A DNA stretch of 64,000 nucleotides. Origin: Persicaria tinctoria. Lineage: Eukaryota; Streptophyta; Magnoliopsida; Caryophyllales; Polygonaceae. A program made the translations under genes and the position numbers. Within the stretch, counting starts at the first letter, position 1. Every line of letters starts with the position of its first letter. The DNA is taken from NCBI GenBank assembly GCA_037127255.1, contig JBANSL010000005.1:83271160-83335159 (forward strand), read 5' to 3'. Positions 25,268-37,126 of the stretch are shown here, in pieces. Under the pieces are notes generated by a model. It searched no databases and had not been told where the DNA came from. It saw nothing but the letters and a program-made list of their open reading frames with translations.

Positions 25268-25284
25268 CCTAGGCTCTGATACCA
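25268..25284 (-). other. Primer-binding site (tRNA-Met type)
   Basis: TGGTATCAGAGCCTAGG on the minus strand, three bases from the LTR, is the standard plant Copia primer-binding site complementary to initiator methionine tRNA. Confidence 0.95.
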
Positions 25285-25287
25285 ATT

Positions 25288-26124
25288 TGTTCGATCTAGG
25301 GTTTCTCACTTCGAATAGCTTACGACAAACTCAAGTAAAGCGATAAACATGCATAAACGAGAGACAAAGCTTTGTTTACGCGGTTCGGTTTCCCTACATC
25401 CGCGGAACCTCAGGAGGGGAGGTTCACCCAATTTCACTAAGCAACCAAAGGTTCAAGACAGGTTACAGAGGTTCTAGATGCACTAGATCTAAGACGCGAT
25501 TCTAACAAAACAAGGACAAAGAAGATAAACGAGGAATAGGGTTAGAGAAAGTCCGTGAAGGACACCGAGAAATCTCAGGGGAGATTTCTCCTTGCAAAAC
25601 CCTCCATTCTTCTTCTTCTTCGTCAACCAAGCAGGTACTCAGGTAGCATCAACCCAGAAGAGCACCCTTGAAGAGAATCGCCTACGTTGGGTGGCCAGAA
25701 AAGCCGGACCCTTGTGTTTTCTCCCAAACCCTAATCGCCCCTTGGCTTACCAGAGAGAGAGAGAGACGATGCTACAGTTCTCAAAGGCATCCGGAAGAGA
25801 GCTTATATAGGCTTAGGGTTACAACGGTCGATAGAGAGCCAAATCTCGCGTGAGCTCAAGCCTGCAAGCAACAACCACAAACAGACCCAACAAATAACTC
25901 TAATAAGGCATAACCACACTCAGCTTCACCTAATGGCTCAAGGCTAGCCATTGGACCTAATCATGGTGCAACCATGGATCCAATGAGCTTTTCCTTGACC
26001 ATGGCAATGGCTAAGTCTAGTAGAGCCTATAGAGAACCTGCCCTAGATTCCTAGTGCATCTTAGGAAACCAAATAAACCAATGTCTTGTTTTACAACTTA
26101 TTACAAGGATTACAAAACATAACA
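25288..26124 (-). repeat. 5' LTR of the Copia element
   Basis: This is the upstream LTR in element orientation, 837 bp. It would drive transcription leftward into the polyprotein. A deletion near 25840 joins GAGAGCC directly to AAATCTCGCG. Confidence 0.95.
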
Positions 26125-26129
26125 TCATC

Positions 26130-27885
26130 AATTGCTGGAGCAAACTCGTAAATTTCTTCCAAAAACCCTATTTTTTTACTTTGTTCTCTGTTATATGTGA
26201 CTTCTTCCCTTAATTATTTTCCTGGATACAGAATGATCTAAACACGGCAACATATTGATATAGTAGCTAATTCTTATACCTAGGCTTCATACTTCCTGAA
26301 AATGGGGTGTTTTAATTTTAATACCAAAAGAGCTTTCTTGATAATGGAAATTTGACATTCTGAGCTTCTGAAAGGATAAGAACTATTTATGAGAAGGTTA
26401 AATATATAGTACCAGTTGCAATTGAGTTGACAAGGCCCTTTTCTAACCAAAGTTTGGAATTTTAGCAATTTGGATGGAGTAAGAATGAGTGTCTTCTTCA
26501 ATTCAAGTGATAATTTTTAAAAGCGAACTTCTAAATCTTAATCTCCTTTGTTCCACTAGCACCTCACGTGTTATTTGTTGGTTAGAAAAATGTACGGTTG
26601 TTGTGAACCAGCAATTAAGGTCATGAATTTAGCCAAGCAAGATTTGGAACACTAAAACAAATAATCTAAGTATATTAAAGAAATAGTGAGAGGAATTAGG
26701 TTGGTGGATTTGTGATAGAATCATGATAATATTGAGAATATTAGGTTGTGAAAAAAAAGAACAGTATGTATTTCTTGACTCAAACAATTAGTTTAATTGC
26801 AACACATAGCATATCATTTAGTAAATTTATCGTACCCATAAGTAAAAGTTTGTACACATTAATGGTAATGAGAATAGCTATATGCATGGATGAAAATATG
26901 TATGGCAAACTTTTCTGGAAAACATCCTATTGACTGCACACAAATTATAATAATCAATAGGATATGAGAGCCACAATGAGAAAAGTCAGCTTATGGTTAG
27001 CATTTAGCATTGAATGTAACAGATATGATCTCAAGATTTTCTTAGGTAGAGCTAAAGTTGTTACCAAGCTTACCAACAAGTTTACAACAACAACAACATA
27101 ATTGATGAACAACTTCTTCTTTTTTTCAAGTTCATGGTCTAAGGATTTAATTGATCTACATATCTATTTTAATTGTCTCCTTCTAGGATTGGGTTTAGTT
27201 TCAAAATTGATGGATGGATATTTGAATTAATATATTGACAACTTTTGAAATGTCATATCATAGGCAATTCTAAATAGCAAAAAACCATACCAAGATACAT
27301 AAATGAGTATAGGTTGTGAAAATAAAGTGTATAATTTCTAGGTGGAGGATAGGCTACTCAAGATCAGGTACAACTTTTGAAACGTCATATGATAGGCAAC
27401 TCTAAATAGCCAAAAGACATACCAAGATACATAAATGAGTATAGGTAATAAAAATAAAGTATAAAATTTCTAGGTGGAGGATAGGCTACTCAAGATCAGG
27501 TAATAAGCACATATTCTTTTGATCTGATTCCTACAAAATTGGGGACTAATTAAGACATTTAAGAGGCTTTTGATTGAATCGTTATGATCAGACGTCATTC
27601 ATGTATAGCTATTTGATTTCCTAATCGAAAAACAATTTCAACTAATAAGATTTGTCCCTAGCAAGTAATTACACATTTGCATAATCAATATTGAGTAGTA
27701 AAAGAAAGTAATTACAGTATCTCTTTTGTGAGTTTGTTGTTTCACAACTTAGTAATCTACTTGATGTTAAATATCATTTCAGTACTCTTACTTATTTATG
27801 AATTGCTTTGTAGATTGGTGCAGATTAACCTTAAGAAGGGGAAGTTAATTTCAAGAAAGAAGACAAATTTATTCAGCACTTGAAG
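26130..27885. other. Non-coding, with 127-bp tandem duplication
   Basis: No gene is recognised. A unit of about 127-130 bp is duplicated in tandem at about 27239-27367 and 27368-27503 (ACAACTTTTGAAA...GGCTACTCAAGATCAGG). The region could be an intron of the unit whose leader-like sequence lies at 19370-19870, since the Copia element split once contiguous DNA at TCATC, but this is inference. Confidence 0.5.
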
Positions 27886-27924
27886 AAGCACTACAAGAAA
27901 AACAGTTTTTTGTGACAAAAATTT

Positions 27925-28260
27925 TCGTCGCCCAAAGTCAATTTTTCGTCGCCCAAAATGTTTTGTGACAAAAAGCGTTTTGTCCCCTGTTTGTCGCCCC
28001 AAAGTTTGGGCGACGAACAAAAAATTCGTCGCCATATGTAGGTCTTTTGTGATGAAATTCGAATTTTGTTGCCCTACAGTTTTTGTGACAGAATTTTTAA
28101 TTTTGTCGCCCAAAATAACTGTTTTGTCGCCCAAAGTAGCCATTTTTTGTGATGAATTTTTCCTTTTGTCGCCCAAAGTAGCCCATTTTTGTGATGAATT
28201 TGACCTTTTGTCACCCATTCTACCCCTGTTTTTTGTGAGAATTATTTTATTTTGTCACAA
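27925..28260. repeat. CACTA subterminal repeats, left
   Basis: About eight copies of a TTTGTCGCCCAAA-type motif, for example near 27930, 27949, 28003, 28107, 28127 and 28168, alternate with TTTGTGACAAA-like sequences. In En/Spm such subterminal arrays bind TNPA; the same role here is inferred. Confidence 0.85.
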
Positions 28261-28335
28261 AAGATAAAAGTGATAAAAAAGTGATAAAATGTGATTTCTC
28301 CCTAAATTTGCACATTTAACCTGTTTTAACCCACA

Positions 28336-28336
<1 letters not shown>

Positions 28337-28369
<33 letters not shown>

Positions 28370-28372
28370 GCA
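28337..28372. repeat. (TA)n(CA)n microsatellite
   Basis: A TATATATATA run passes directly into ACACACACAC inside the CACTA element. Confidence 0.9.
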
Positions 28373-29672
28373 AAACAGTAAGACAGTGCACAAACTGCTT
28401 CAAAAAGATGAACCTATTTTTACTTTAATATTAAAAGGTTCATTTTTTTTTTTGGTGCTAATATTAAAAGGTTCCTAATAGGTACCAAAAGATTACACTT
28501 GAAAATGGTTCGATAGAATAAGTGTTCACTCTTAACATGTTCCATTACATCTCCTAGAATAAGTGTCCATCAAAACATGATCACCATGAGTTGATTCTTC
28601 CTGCTTCAAAAAGATGCCCTGAAAATAAGAGGAGGAAAGATTAGCAAAGGGGCCAATATTTTGTGTCCAAACTTCTTCAATGACAGTGCAGAAACTGCTT
28701 CAAAAAGATGAACCTATTTAATTGGCACATTAAAGAGGATTTCAGCCAGTGCACAAACAGCAAAATCCCCTCTCTCCACTTGAGGTCTCCAAACAGAAAT
28801 CCTTGTTTTAAGTACAAAATCAATAGAGTGGGAAAGAACCTAACAGCAGTACACTTGCAGTACAGCTATCACACATATTCAAAGAAGAATAGAGCTCAAA
28901 CATCTATGTAAAAGCAACAGAGTGGGAAAAAAAACGCAAGCAACAGTCAGCAAGGAAAAAAAAGATGAAGAAAAGATCATGAAAATTCTAAGAGCAATCC
29001 CAAGTACAAAATTCTCCCAAGTACAAAATTCAGACAGCAAGCACCAGAAAATATATTCAGAAATATAATAAATACGCTTTTAACCAGTCTCAAGTCTCAA
29101 GTCATCTCTTCCATTCCATCCATGCCACTGTGTTTCCCAGTCCTACTCTTTTAGTTCAATCTAGACTTTTCTTTGTTTTATCTGCTGAACTGAACAGAAC
29201 AGAAAGTTTGATTCTAATGGGCCAATGGCTAAGAACAAAATCCTTAGAGACCAAAACAAATTACAATCACAGAGGGATCCCTAGTGAAGTTCCAAAGCCG
29301 CAAAAGGATTATACTTAAGTGGTTCCTTTAATAGCTTAATTATGAAAATAATATAATCACCAAAGTGACATTCTATAAAAAAAAACATACAGGGCAAATC
29401 GATTAAAGGAGACCTTTCATTGTTGGACTGAATCAACGATTCAAACAAAGACCAAGTGAGGCACAACATTTTGGAGCATCAACCAATCAAACAATTAAAG
29501 TTTAATCACCAATGAAACAAAGTGGTTAAAAAAGGGCCAACGAAACCAAATTGATCACAATGACAAGCACCAGAAAATATATTCAGAAATATAACAAGAA
29601 ATTGAAGAAAAGATCATGAAAATTCTATGGAGATTACCAATGAAAAGCAAGCACAAAATTCTAGTAGTTACC

Positions 29673-30086
29673 TCATTTGTGAAGATTCATTTGTCCCGAT
29701 GTGAATGCACGTAATTGTTCTTGCATCATCACACGAAACTCTTCCCTCATTCTCTCTTCTCTTTCCTTGGAATCTTGTTTCATCTTCTCTTCTCTTTCCA
29801 TGGCATCTTGTTTCATCTTGTTGATTTTTTCAAGCATGATAATTTTATCTTGTTGAAGCACTTGAATTTGCTCCTTCAATTGTATGGATTCTTCATATGT
29901 AACTCTCCCACTTTTGGCCTTGGGTGGTTTCGGCCCATATCCTAGACCATTTATATACCCCGCTGATGTGCCTAGCACCCGCATATAAGCCTCCTCCACT
30001 GTTAGATTATCAACACCATTGTCTTTGAGTTGCTCCTCGTGGAGTTGTTTAAACTCTTCCAATTTATCCTCTACAAACTTGTCCAT
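29673..30086 (-). pseudogene. CACTA second protein (TNPA-like), C-terminal part
   Basis: This 137-residue frame ends the second CACTA-encoded protein, which in En/Spm relatives binds subterminal repeats. It shows VEEAYMRVLGTSAGYINGLG followed by GPKPPK and a long coiled-coil-like stretch (about residues 65-125) rich in K, E, Q and M, including repeated MKQD and EREE units. The pattern fits the plant transposase family Transposase_24. The N-terminal DNA-binding half is missing; the frame starts just where the transposase frame ends (16-base overlap in another frame), which suggests an internal deletion brought the two together, or splicing between them. Confidence 0.7.
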
Positions 30087-31636
30087 GGATTTATCTTTAT
30101 GCCTGAAAATAATATATACAAATATTTCCCATTATTTGAAAAATGAAAACCGACAAAAAAACAATCAAATATGCTGTATATGCAAAAACAGTAGCTGTTA
30201 GGGCATTTCTGTTGAATCATCAATGAATCAATCAATGAGTGGATGTCAGGCGCTGCTTGTGAACAAGTGACACATCCACCGACATGTACCAGCTGGTTAT
30301 TAGCATATGCTGGAAAATCACTAATTGTCCACATTAACAATGCATGCATATTAAATGTCTGCTTACTGAATGCATCATAAGTTTTAACCCCAACTTCCCA
30401 AAGCTCTTTCAACTCATCAATCAGTGGCTCAAGAAATACATCTATGTCATTTCCTGGAGATTTAGGACCCGGAATCAACAAAGACAACAACATATTTGAA
30501 CGTTTCATGCACATCCATGGAGGTAAGTTGTAAGGAACGAGAAATACAGGCCATATACTATAATTCCTACTGAACTGAACTCCAGGAATAAAACCATCAG
30601 TAGCTAGTCCCAACCTCACATTACGTGACTCAGAAGAAAAGTTAGGGAAACATTCATCAATAAACTTCCAAGCCTTTGAATCTGCTGGATGCCTCAACAA
30701 CCCATCTTCAGTGCGACTCTGCTTGTGCCATTGCATATGTTCAGTCAACTTTGATGACATATAAAATCTTTGAAGCCTTGGAATCAAAGGAAAATGACGC
30801 AATACTAATCGAGGAACTCTCACTCTCTTTTCCAACCCCTCAACTCCACTTCCACTATCATCTTGTACATTAGTGGTTTCTTCCCATCTAGAACATCCAC
30901 AAGTAGGACAGAAATCGCAATTTGCATACTCCTTTCGATATAAAACACAATGGTTTATACATGCATCAATCTTCACATAATTCAAACCTAAATCTTTTGT
31001 TAACTTCTTTGCCTCGTATGAACTTTTAGGAAAAGTTTCATCAAAACCAAATGCCCTATGTAATGCATTCAATAGCATCGAGAATGACTTATCACTCCAC
31101 TTGTGGCTTACTTTAATATGGAGTAAAGTTATCATAAACTCCAACTTCAAAAATGTCTTACATCCAGGGTACAAATCTTCCTCTGCACTTCTCATTAATC
31201 TTTCAAAATTTTGAGGCATCTCCAAATTTTCAGGCACATCATCTATTTCCTCTGCACTCTCTAAGACACCAGGAAACCTAACATTAAGCGCTTCATTTAT
31301 CAAAGGTGCCATATCATCTCTCATCATATCATCATCGACATCTAAATCATCTCCATCAGATCCTAGTTCATTTTCTGCACTTTGAATAGGATCTTCTCCA
31401 TGAAACTCCCAAGGATCATAATCATTCATAATTCCATTTTCCATCAAATGTGTCCACATTGTATCTTGATCAAGAAAAAAAGCATGCAAACAACTCATAC
31501 AAGGACACCTTAGCACAGCATTTTCCTCTTTATCCTTAAATGCAAATTCCAAAAATGACTCGACTCCTTCTATATATTTAAGTTGAGCCCTATCTGATGC
31601 GCCCTTATTGATCATCCACGTTCGATCATCAACCAT
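30071..31636 (-). pseudogene. CACTA transposase (TNPD-like), N-terminal part
   Basis: The frame encodes a CACTA transposase truncated at its C-terminus. I place the start at ATG 31636 because MVDDRTWM begins the conserved Transpos_assoc domain, although the frame extends 22 codons further upstream. That domain includes the cysteines in VLRCPCMSCLHAF. The Transposase_21 domain follows, with KWSDKSFSMLL, INHCVLYRKEY, CPTCGCSRW, PRLVLRHFPLIPRLQRFY, DGFIPGVQFSRNYSIWPV and LPPWMCMK. After TISDFPAYANNQL (near 30310) the sequence no longer matches the family, and the catalytic C-terminal half is absent. It cannot encode a functional enzyme alone. Confidence 0.88.
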
Positions 31637-33418
31637 CCTTAAAATCAAAAGAAAGAAATGAAAGAAGGGACCAAAAAAAATTAGAAATGCTAAAGTTAGC
31701 AAGTCACTGCAAGTGACTTGCAGTTGAATCGTTGACTAAAAGGAAAGCTAAAGTTAGCAAGTCACTTGCAGTGACTTGCAGTTATGCTGTTGCATAACTG
31801 TATAATCTATATTGAACACCATATAGATAATATCAAAGGCATAAAACAATCAGGCACTCCATGAACTTTATATAATAAATGTACAACTATATAATCTATA
31901 TTGAACACCATATAGATAATATCAAAGGCACTTCATGAACTTTATATAATAAATGTACATCATATCAGTTTACACTGATTACCTCACCAATATCAAAGGT
32001 AGATAATATCAAAGGCAAAGTGTGATTCTAACCGAAAGAAGGCAATAAAGAAAAACAAAGTGGATTCACACACAAAAAGCAAAGGTGGACAGGAAGATAT
32101 GAAGCTCATTAGAAAATAAATTAATATTCCCTTTCCAATATCCTCAATCTTATCAGATGGTCCCTAAAAGTGTTGAAGAATCAAATGCCAAGCAAATCTT
32201 CATCTAGATCTAGTCTTGTATATTGATATTCAAAATGCACACTATGAAAGTCAGTACTTTCAAGGAAGGTGCTATATTACTTAAAAATTGAAGGATTTCC
32301 AGGAGCGTTGATTTTGTGATAAAGACAATATTCTAAGTTTAGCATACATGCACTGCTCAATTTAGGAAGATATGTTCCGGATACTCTGGATTTCTCCGAT
32401 ATATTATAACACGTTTAGTTTATTTAATACACAAATACAATCGCATAATTCTAACATTATTGACTAATATATGTATTGATGCGATCATTTCAAAATAATG
32501 GTACCTAATATTGAATATTGATCCTATAGTCAGCACCTACGCCACAACTAACAGTGGATTATGTGGCATTTATGGTACCTAATATAATGTCCTAGTAGCA
32601 TTTATGTGGCATGTTTGGTTGAGTGATTCTCCAACCCATTCCTAATACTAGAAATCCCCTCAACCAAATACATGTTATATAATTACAGTAGTTACCCAGC
32701 AAGGTTAGTTGTTGCATATATGTGTAACTAAAGAAACTTACTAGCTAGTAAACAATCAACCAATGCATGAAAGTGATTGATGAATTGCAGATGAAGATGA
32801 AGAGGAAGTGATTAACCGAAATAGTCTACTCAATTGCATTTCAACAAATAAAAAAACAGAACTTATGAGCCAATTAAAACCGGCAATTCAAAAACATAAC
32901 CGAACATATACATCATTATAGCTAGTTAAACGATGAGAGTGACTTACCTTGCTGGAATGCAAATTTGAATTGAATTGACGACTATAAAGCACTGAAGAAA
33001 GTGAAAGCCAAGGTAAACCAAAACTCCAAAAGCACCGTGTAAACCCTAGGATTGAGAAACCAAAATTTTGGTTAGGGTTTCACTATTATAGTAATAGAGA
33101 GTTGATGACTGTGAGATTATAACAAATAGTTGACCACCTGTGTTCGATTGCGGCAACGGAGGCTAGAGATGAGGAGATTGTGAGAAATTTAGGGCGAACA
33201 GAAATTGAAGCAACCTCTTGATGCCGGAGAAGAGAAATTGAAGCAGAAATTGTGGCTACTAAATCACCTTTCAAGCAGAAGTCATCAACTTAAGGGAGGA
33301 TGATGGAGACGAAGATGGGAGCGAGAGAGAAGGGAGGATCAGCCATGGCGATCGAGAAATCGGGGGGAGAGAGAGTGTGTGTGTAATTTGGGGGTTAGGA
33401 ACCTTATGTTTTTTTTTA

Positions 33419-33653
33419 CTCCCTCCGTTCCACAATACATGTCCTTTTAGTTTTCGGCACGTTTTTTAAGGAGCGGAAAACTCTATAAAATATTATTTTT
33501 TTAATTAATTTTTTTATATAATTTGATACTTATTAGTAACAAGTATCAAATTATATAAAAAAATTAATTAAAAAAATAATATTTTATAGATTTTTTCGCT
33601 CCTAAAAAAACGTGTCATAAAATAAAAGGACATGTATTGTGGAACGGAGGGAG
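33419..33653. mobile_element. Stowaway-type MITE inside CACTA
   Basis: Ends CTCCCTCCGTTCCAC and GTGGAACGGAGGGAG are flanked by TA on both sides. The 235-bp element is nearly a perfect palindrome (CAAATTATATAAAAAAATTA region), so it can fold into one long hairpin. Confidence 0.96.
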
Positions 33654-33659
33654 TATTAC

Positions 33660-33985
33660 TTTTTTAGAACCATTGGGCGACAAAACCAATGCCTTTGTGG
33701 CCCAAAAGAATAAATGGGCGACAAAAGTAACTTTTGCAATTTTTCTCAAAATTATTCCCACAAAACAGTGATGAAATAAATGTTTTGTCGCCCAAACTAT
33801 ATATCTTGTGCGACAAAACTGAGTCCTTGTCAGCAAAAGTATGATGGGGGCGACCGAACACATAATTCGTCATAAAAAGAGATTTTGGGCGACAAAAGAT
33901 TTTTTTTGTCACATATAGTATTTTTTGGGCGACGAAAACCATTTGGTCACCCTAATTTATATTTTTTGTCGCCCAAACAGCTTTT
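33660..33985. repeat. CACTA subterminal repeats, right
   Basis: About six copies of TTGGGCGACAAA or its complement, for example near 33673, 33714, 33787, 33890, 33929 and 33968, mirror the left array. Confidence 0.85.
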
Positions 33986-33998
33986 TCTTGTAGTGAAG

Positions 33999-34611
33999 GT
34001 TAAAGTCATCCGTGATCGAGTTTGCAAAGAATAATATCGTAGCTCAACGTGTATCTTTCAATATTTTCTGTACAAGATAAATATTAGAAGTTGGATATTA
34101 ATCTTGGATAACTATTTACCTGTCTTCTCTTATGCCATATTGTATTGACAAACAAACGCTAGCTCACTCCGCGTGCAATAGATGATTGCCGGAACCCTTG
34201 ACCGAAATGAATGAAATGAACTCACGGGTGTGTGCTAATTGTTATGTTCTTCGTCTGCTAACTTAACCCAGTTCGAATAGGCTTACTTGAATTGAACAAC
34301 AGAAAGAAGGTAATGCCTTCGAATAGGCTAATTACTTGAACAATTACTGATGAAATCTATCACCAAAATAGGTGACTCCGAATCTATATGAATGGAAACC
34401 TTGTGTGTACGTGGCTAACACTGCAGCTGGTATCTGCTACTCATCTTTAACCAAAATCTTTGGCTAAGACATGTCCCAAACAAACTAATACAATAAGTAG
34501 CACAATGTCGATAAAAACAAAAATAAAATACTAGCAGTTGAATCAATAATATTTAACAAAATCTAGAAATATATGAATGAAAATAAACTAGCTAGCTAGG
34601 GCTAGCTTTCT
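33999..34611. other. Non-coding downstream of CACTA, 3' side of F-box gene
   Basis: The first 38 bases may continue an exon-like frame interrupted by the CACTA element (see findings). The remainder is AT-rich and probably includes the 3' untranslated region of the minus-strand F-box gene; AATAAA-like motifs on that strand would be polyadenylation candidates, but none is distinctive. Confidence 0.45.
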
Positions 34612-36090
34612 TTAGGGATCCTGGACCTCATCATCGGTGGGTGAGAGTGCGAGAGAATCTAACGTCTCAACATAAGACGAAACTCCAAGTATATTCCAAC
34701 AAAAATCATTGTAGGCAAAGTAGAAATTGTGCTTGTTAATGTGACCAGAACTGTCAATGGAGATCAACTGTCGAGTCCAAAGATCATCAAGGAAAATCCT
34801 ATGTATGTGTACATTACTAGTATCATTACTAGTGCTATCATCTTTTACGGTGGTGGTGGAGTAGCAGACCCCCACAAACGAACGTATGCAGCTGTGATAG
34901 GCAGTGTCACACGAATAAATCTTGGCCCAAGAATCAGCAACTCCGTAGTCCATCAAGATCCATACATCAATTAACCCGACGCACGACCAATCATTATGAG
35001 ATAGATCAGGAACCAATGGCATATAAAACACAGCAAGGCGGTCATTGAGCACCAGCAATGAGATATCTAAGGCATTCTCCCCCTCTATGTAAAGGTAATC
35101 ATGGGGAGGTCCTCCAATGAACCCAAACTCATCGGTAACTAGATCGAACAACAACACACGGTCTGAATACTTGTTGTTAGCGGCGGGTAACAGTACTTCT
35201 ACCCAGTGCCAGGACCCATTCAAGAAACGTTGGGGGCAGGCGCAGCCCTCCCATTGAGGGAGGAGTTGTAGCGGAGTATGTACCTCACCTTGGTCGTTAA
35301 CCAACCGCGATACAGCCTCCCAACTGCCTCGCCGTAGGCTGTATACAAAACTCACAAAGTCGCGGTGGTTGTAGACGTCGACGGTGTTGACCATGACAAC
35401 TACCTTATAGTCGACCCCTGATTTGTTATGAATCTTGCCAAAACCAAAGTGGACTCGAGAGCATTTGTGAGCGATTTCAGCAAAGAGTTGAGGCGGAAAA
35501 GGGCTCAACCGATTGATCTCCCTCGTGGCGGGGTTGAGCAGCATAAAAACGGTAGGGGGAAGAGAGATATAATCCCAACTCTGATGTCGACGATGGAGAA
35601 GGATCCAACAGTAGATGCCATTGTCCAATGGTCCAAGCAGGTACCCAACACAGTCTCCTTCACAATCATAATCCTCATAATCCTCAGGATTATAAGTTAG
35701 GCCGCGTGCTTCGTCGAAAAAGGTGAAATCAAACGCTTTTATCATCCTAAGATCTGATTTTTTAGCAACTGATGGAGCAGGACAAGAGTAGACGGTACAA
35801 TTGAAATTCTTCTGCAGGCCGAGTTCATCTTCGTCGTCGAAGCCCCGAGACAAGAGGAGGCGATCCCGATCCCGATCCCGATCCCGATGATGGTGTTTGC
35901 GACGTCGAGCACCGTAAAACTCCACGAAATAAGGAGATTCTATGATAGACTGCCATCTTTTACAGGCGGCTTTGAACCGGATAACAGATATTACGGGAAG
36001 TCTAGCAAGAATCTCCACCAATAATTCCTCCGCCAAATTCCCTCCCTTCCAAAGATCGTCCGCATCCGCCATTGATGATTGATCGATCAA
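34612..36090 (-). CDS. F-box protein with F-box-associated region
   Basis: A single uninterrupted frame of 492 codons encodes a probable substrate-recognition subunit of an SCF ubiquitin ligase. The F-box is near the N-terminus (about residues 19-59: LAEELLVEILARLPVISVIR, then FKAACKRWQSIIESPYF). A basic stretch with RDRDRDRD follows, coded by CGGGAT repeats near 35863-35888. The F-box-associated region is recognisable in LLNPATREINRL, FGFGKIHNKSGVDYKVVVMV, FLNGSWHWVEVLLP, VLLFDLVTDEFGFI and the VGLIDVWILMDYG block. Translation may start at residue 1 or at the second Met (MADADDLW, residue 7), the more typical opening. Length fits plant F-box proteins. A TATAAAAT box precedes it. No target can be inferred. 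It lies between CACTA and hAT elements but has no breaks. Confidence 0.9.
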   Translation of the reverse strand: MIDQSSMADADDLWKGGNLAEELLVEILARLPVISVIRFKAACKRWQSIIESPYFVEFYGARRRKHHHRDRDRDRDRLLLSRGFDDEDELGLQKNFNCTVYSCPAPSVAKKSDLRMIKAFDFTFFDEARGLTYNPEDYEDYDCEGDCVGYLLGPLDNGIYCWILLHRRHQSWDYISLPPTVFMLLNPATREINRLSPFPPQLFAEIAHKCSRVHFGFGKIHNKSGVDYKVVVMVNTVDVYNHRDFVSFVYSLRRGSWEAVSRLVNDQGEVHTPLQLLPQWEGCACPQRFLNGSWHWVEVLLPAANNKYSDRVLLFDLVTDEFGFIGGPPHDYLYIEGENALDISLLVLNDRLAVFYMPLVPDLSHNDWSCVGLIDVWILMDYGVADSWAKIYSCDTAYHSCIRSFVGVCYSTTTVKDDSTSNDTSNVHIHRIFLDDLWTRQLISIDSSGHINKHNFYFAYNDFCWNILGVSSYVETLDSLALSPTDDEVQDP

Positions 36091-36136
36091 CTAGTTAACT
36101 CACCCATCTGTCTATGGAATATTGGGATCGGATTCT

Positions 36137-36144
36137 ATTTTATA
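36137..36144 (-). promoter_or_regulatory. TATA box of the F-box gene
   Basis: TATAAAAT on the minus strand lies 47 bases upstream of the first ATG, giving a very short leader if the first ATG is used and slightly longer if the second is used. Confidence 0.55.
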
Positions 36145-36465
36145 CCCTACTATTTTATCTTAATTATCTTCATTAATTAGGATATCTTTGGATATACAGG
36201 AAGGATGAGATATTATCTTCGATAAGTCAGAGCTTCTTGATCACCAAGGAAAGTATCTTGGATATCTTAGATTTACCTATATTATTTATCTATATCTACT
36301 TTTTAACTTTTCAATCTAGCTACTAACTTACTATCCCTACTTTGCACGAATTGATTGGAAAAAATAAAATACTTACATAAATTCTTTAAAAAAAATAATC
36401 TAATAAATGTATAGTAGATCAATTAAAAAATGTTTCACAATCACAACCTAGCTACTTCAATCAAA
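36145..36465. other. Promoter-side spacer of the F-box gene
   Basis: AT-rich sequence with several GATATCTT and AAGATATC-like words (about 36180-36290) and no gene. It ends at the hAT MITE target duplication. Confidence 0.4.
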
Positions 36466-36473
36466 GGTTGGTT

Positions 36474-36938
36474 TAGACCTGTTAAACGGGTCATTCGGGT
36501 CGGGTTCGGGTCGGGTCACTTCGGGTCCCGGGTAAAACGGGTTCCGGGTAAAACGGGTCCCGGGTATTTCCGGGTTGATTAGAACCCGGGTTTGACCGGG
36601 TTTGACCAGGTTTCGGGTCATTTCGGGTCGATTTCAGATTTGTCAATTTTTTCCATTTTAAATTAAAAAAATCATGATTTGACAATTTTGCAATAAATTT
36701 TAATTATATATATAAAAAATTAATTATATTTAATTAAAAATCAACCGGGTCAACCGGGTCACCGGGTCAATCGGGTAAAATCGGGTCAAAATTACCGGGT
36801 CAATCGGGTCACCGGGTCGAAACCCAGATGACCCGGAAAATTTCCGGTTTTTCGGGTTCGGGTCGAAAAAAATTTCCGGGTTCGGGTCGAAAATTTTCCG
36901 GGCGGTCGGTCGGGTCGGGTTGTGTTTTGACAGGTCTA
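36474..36938. mobile_element. hAT-type MITE rich in CGGGT
   Basis: The ends TAGACCTGTTAAACGGG and GACAGGTCTA form inverted repeats flanked by a perfect 8-bp duplication GGTTGGTT (36466-36473 and 36939-36946). The interior is built from CGGGTC and CGGGTT repeats around an AT-rich core. The TAGACCTGT end and 8-bp duplication indicate hAT. Confidence 0.9.
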
Positions 36939-37017
36939 GGTTGGTTCAATATAATATAATTATATAAATAATTAATATTTTCTGACTATCTATATCTATA
37001 TCTATCTATATTCCATA

Positions 37018-37126
<109 letters not shown>

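Larger units (their letters stand above)
19874..26124 (-). mobile_element. Copia LTR retrotransposon (Tork-like), near-intact, minus strand
   Basis: Two LTRs (19874-20749 and 25288-26124) are nearly identical and flanked by TCATC at 19869-19873 and 26125-26129. LTRs read TGTTATG...GATCGAACA in the element's orientation. The right LTR lacks about 40 bp (around 25840) that the left has, which accounts for the length difference. The primer-binding site TGGTATCAGAGCCTAGG, matching initiator tRNA-Met, is at 25284-25268, three bases from the right LTR. The order gag, protease, integrase, RT, RNase H is Copia. LTR similarity and one stop codon indicate recent insertion. Confidence 0.97.
27889..33995. 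mobile_element. CACTA (En/Spm) DNA transposon, internally deleted
   Basis: Termini CACTACAAGAAAAACAG and CTTTTTCTTGTAGTG are the classical CACTA inverted repeats. They are flanked by a 3-bp duplication AAG (27886-27888 and 33996-33998). Both subterminal regions hold many copies of TTTGTCGCCCAAA in either orientation. Minus-strand genes encode part of the transposase and the C-terminus of a second, TNPA-like protein; the sequence between appears deleted. A Stowaway MITE (33419-33653) is inserted near the right end. Non-autonomous, but with well-kept ends. Confidence 0.96.
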
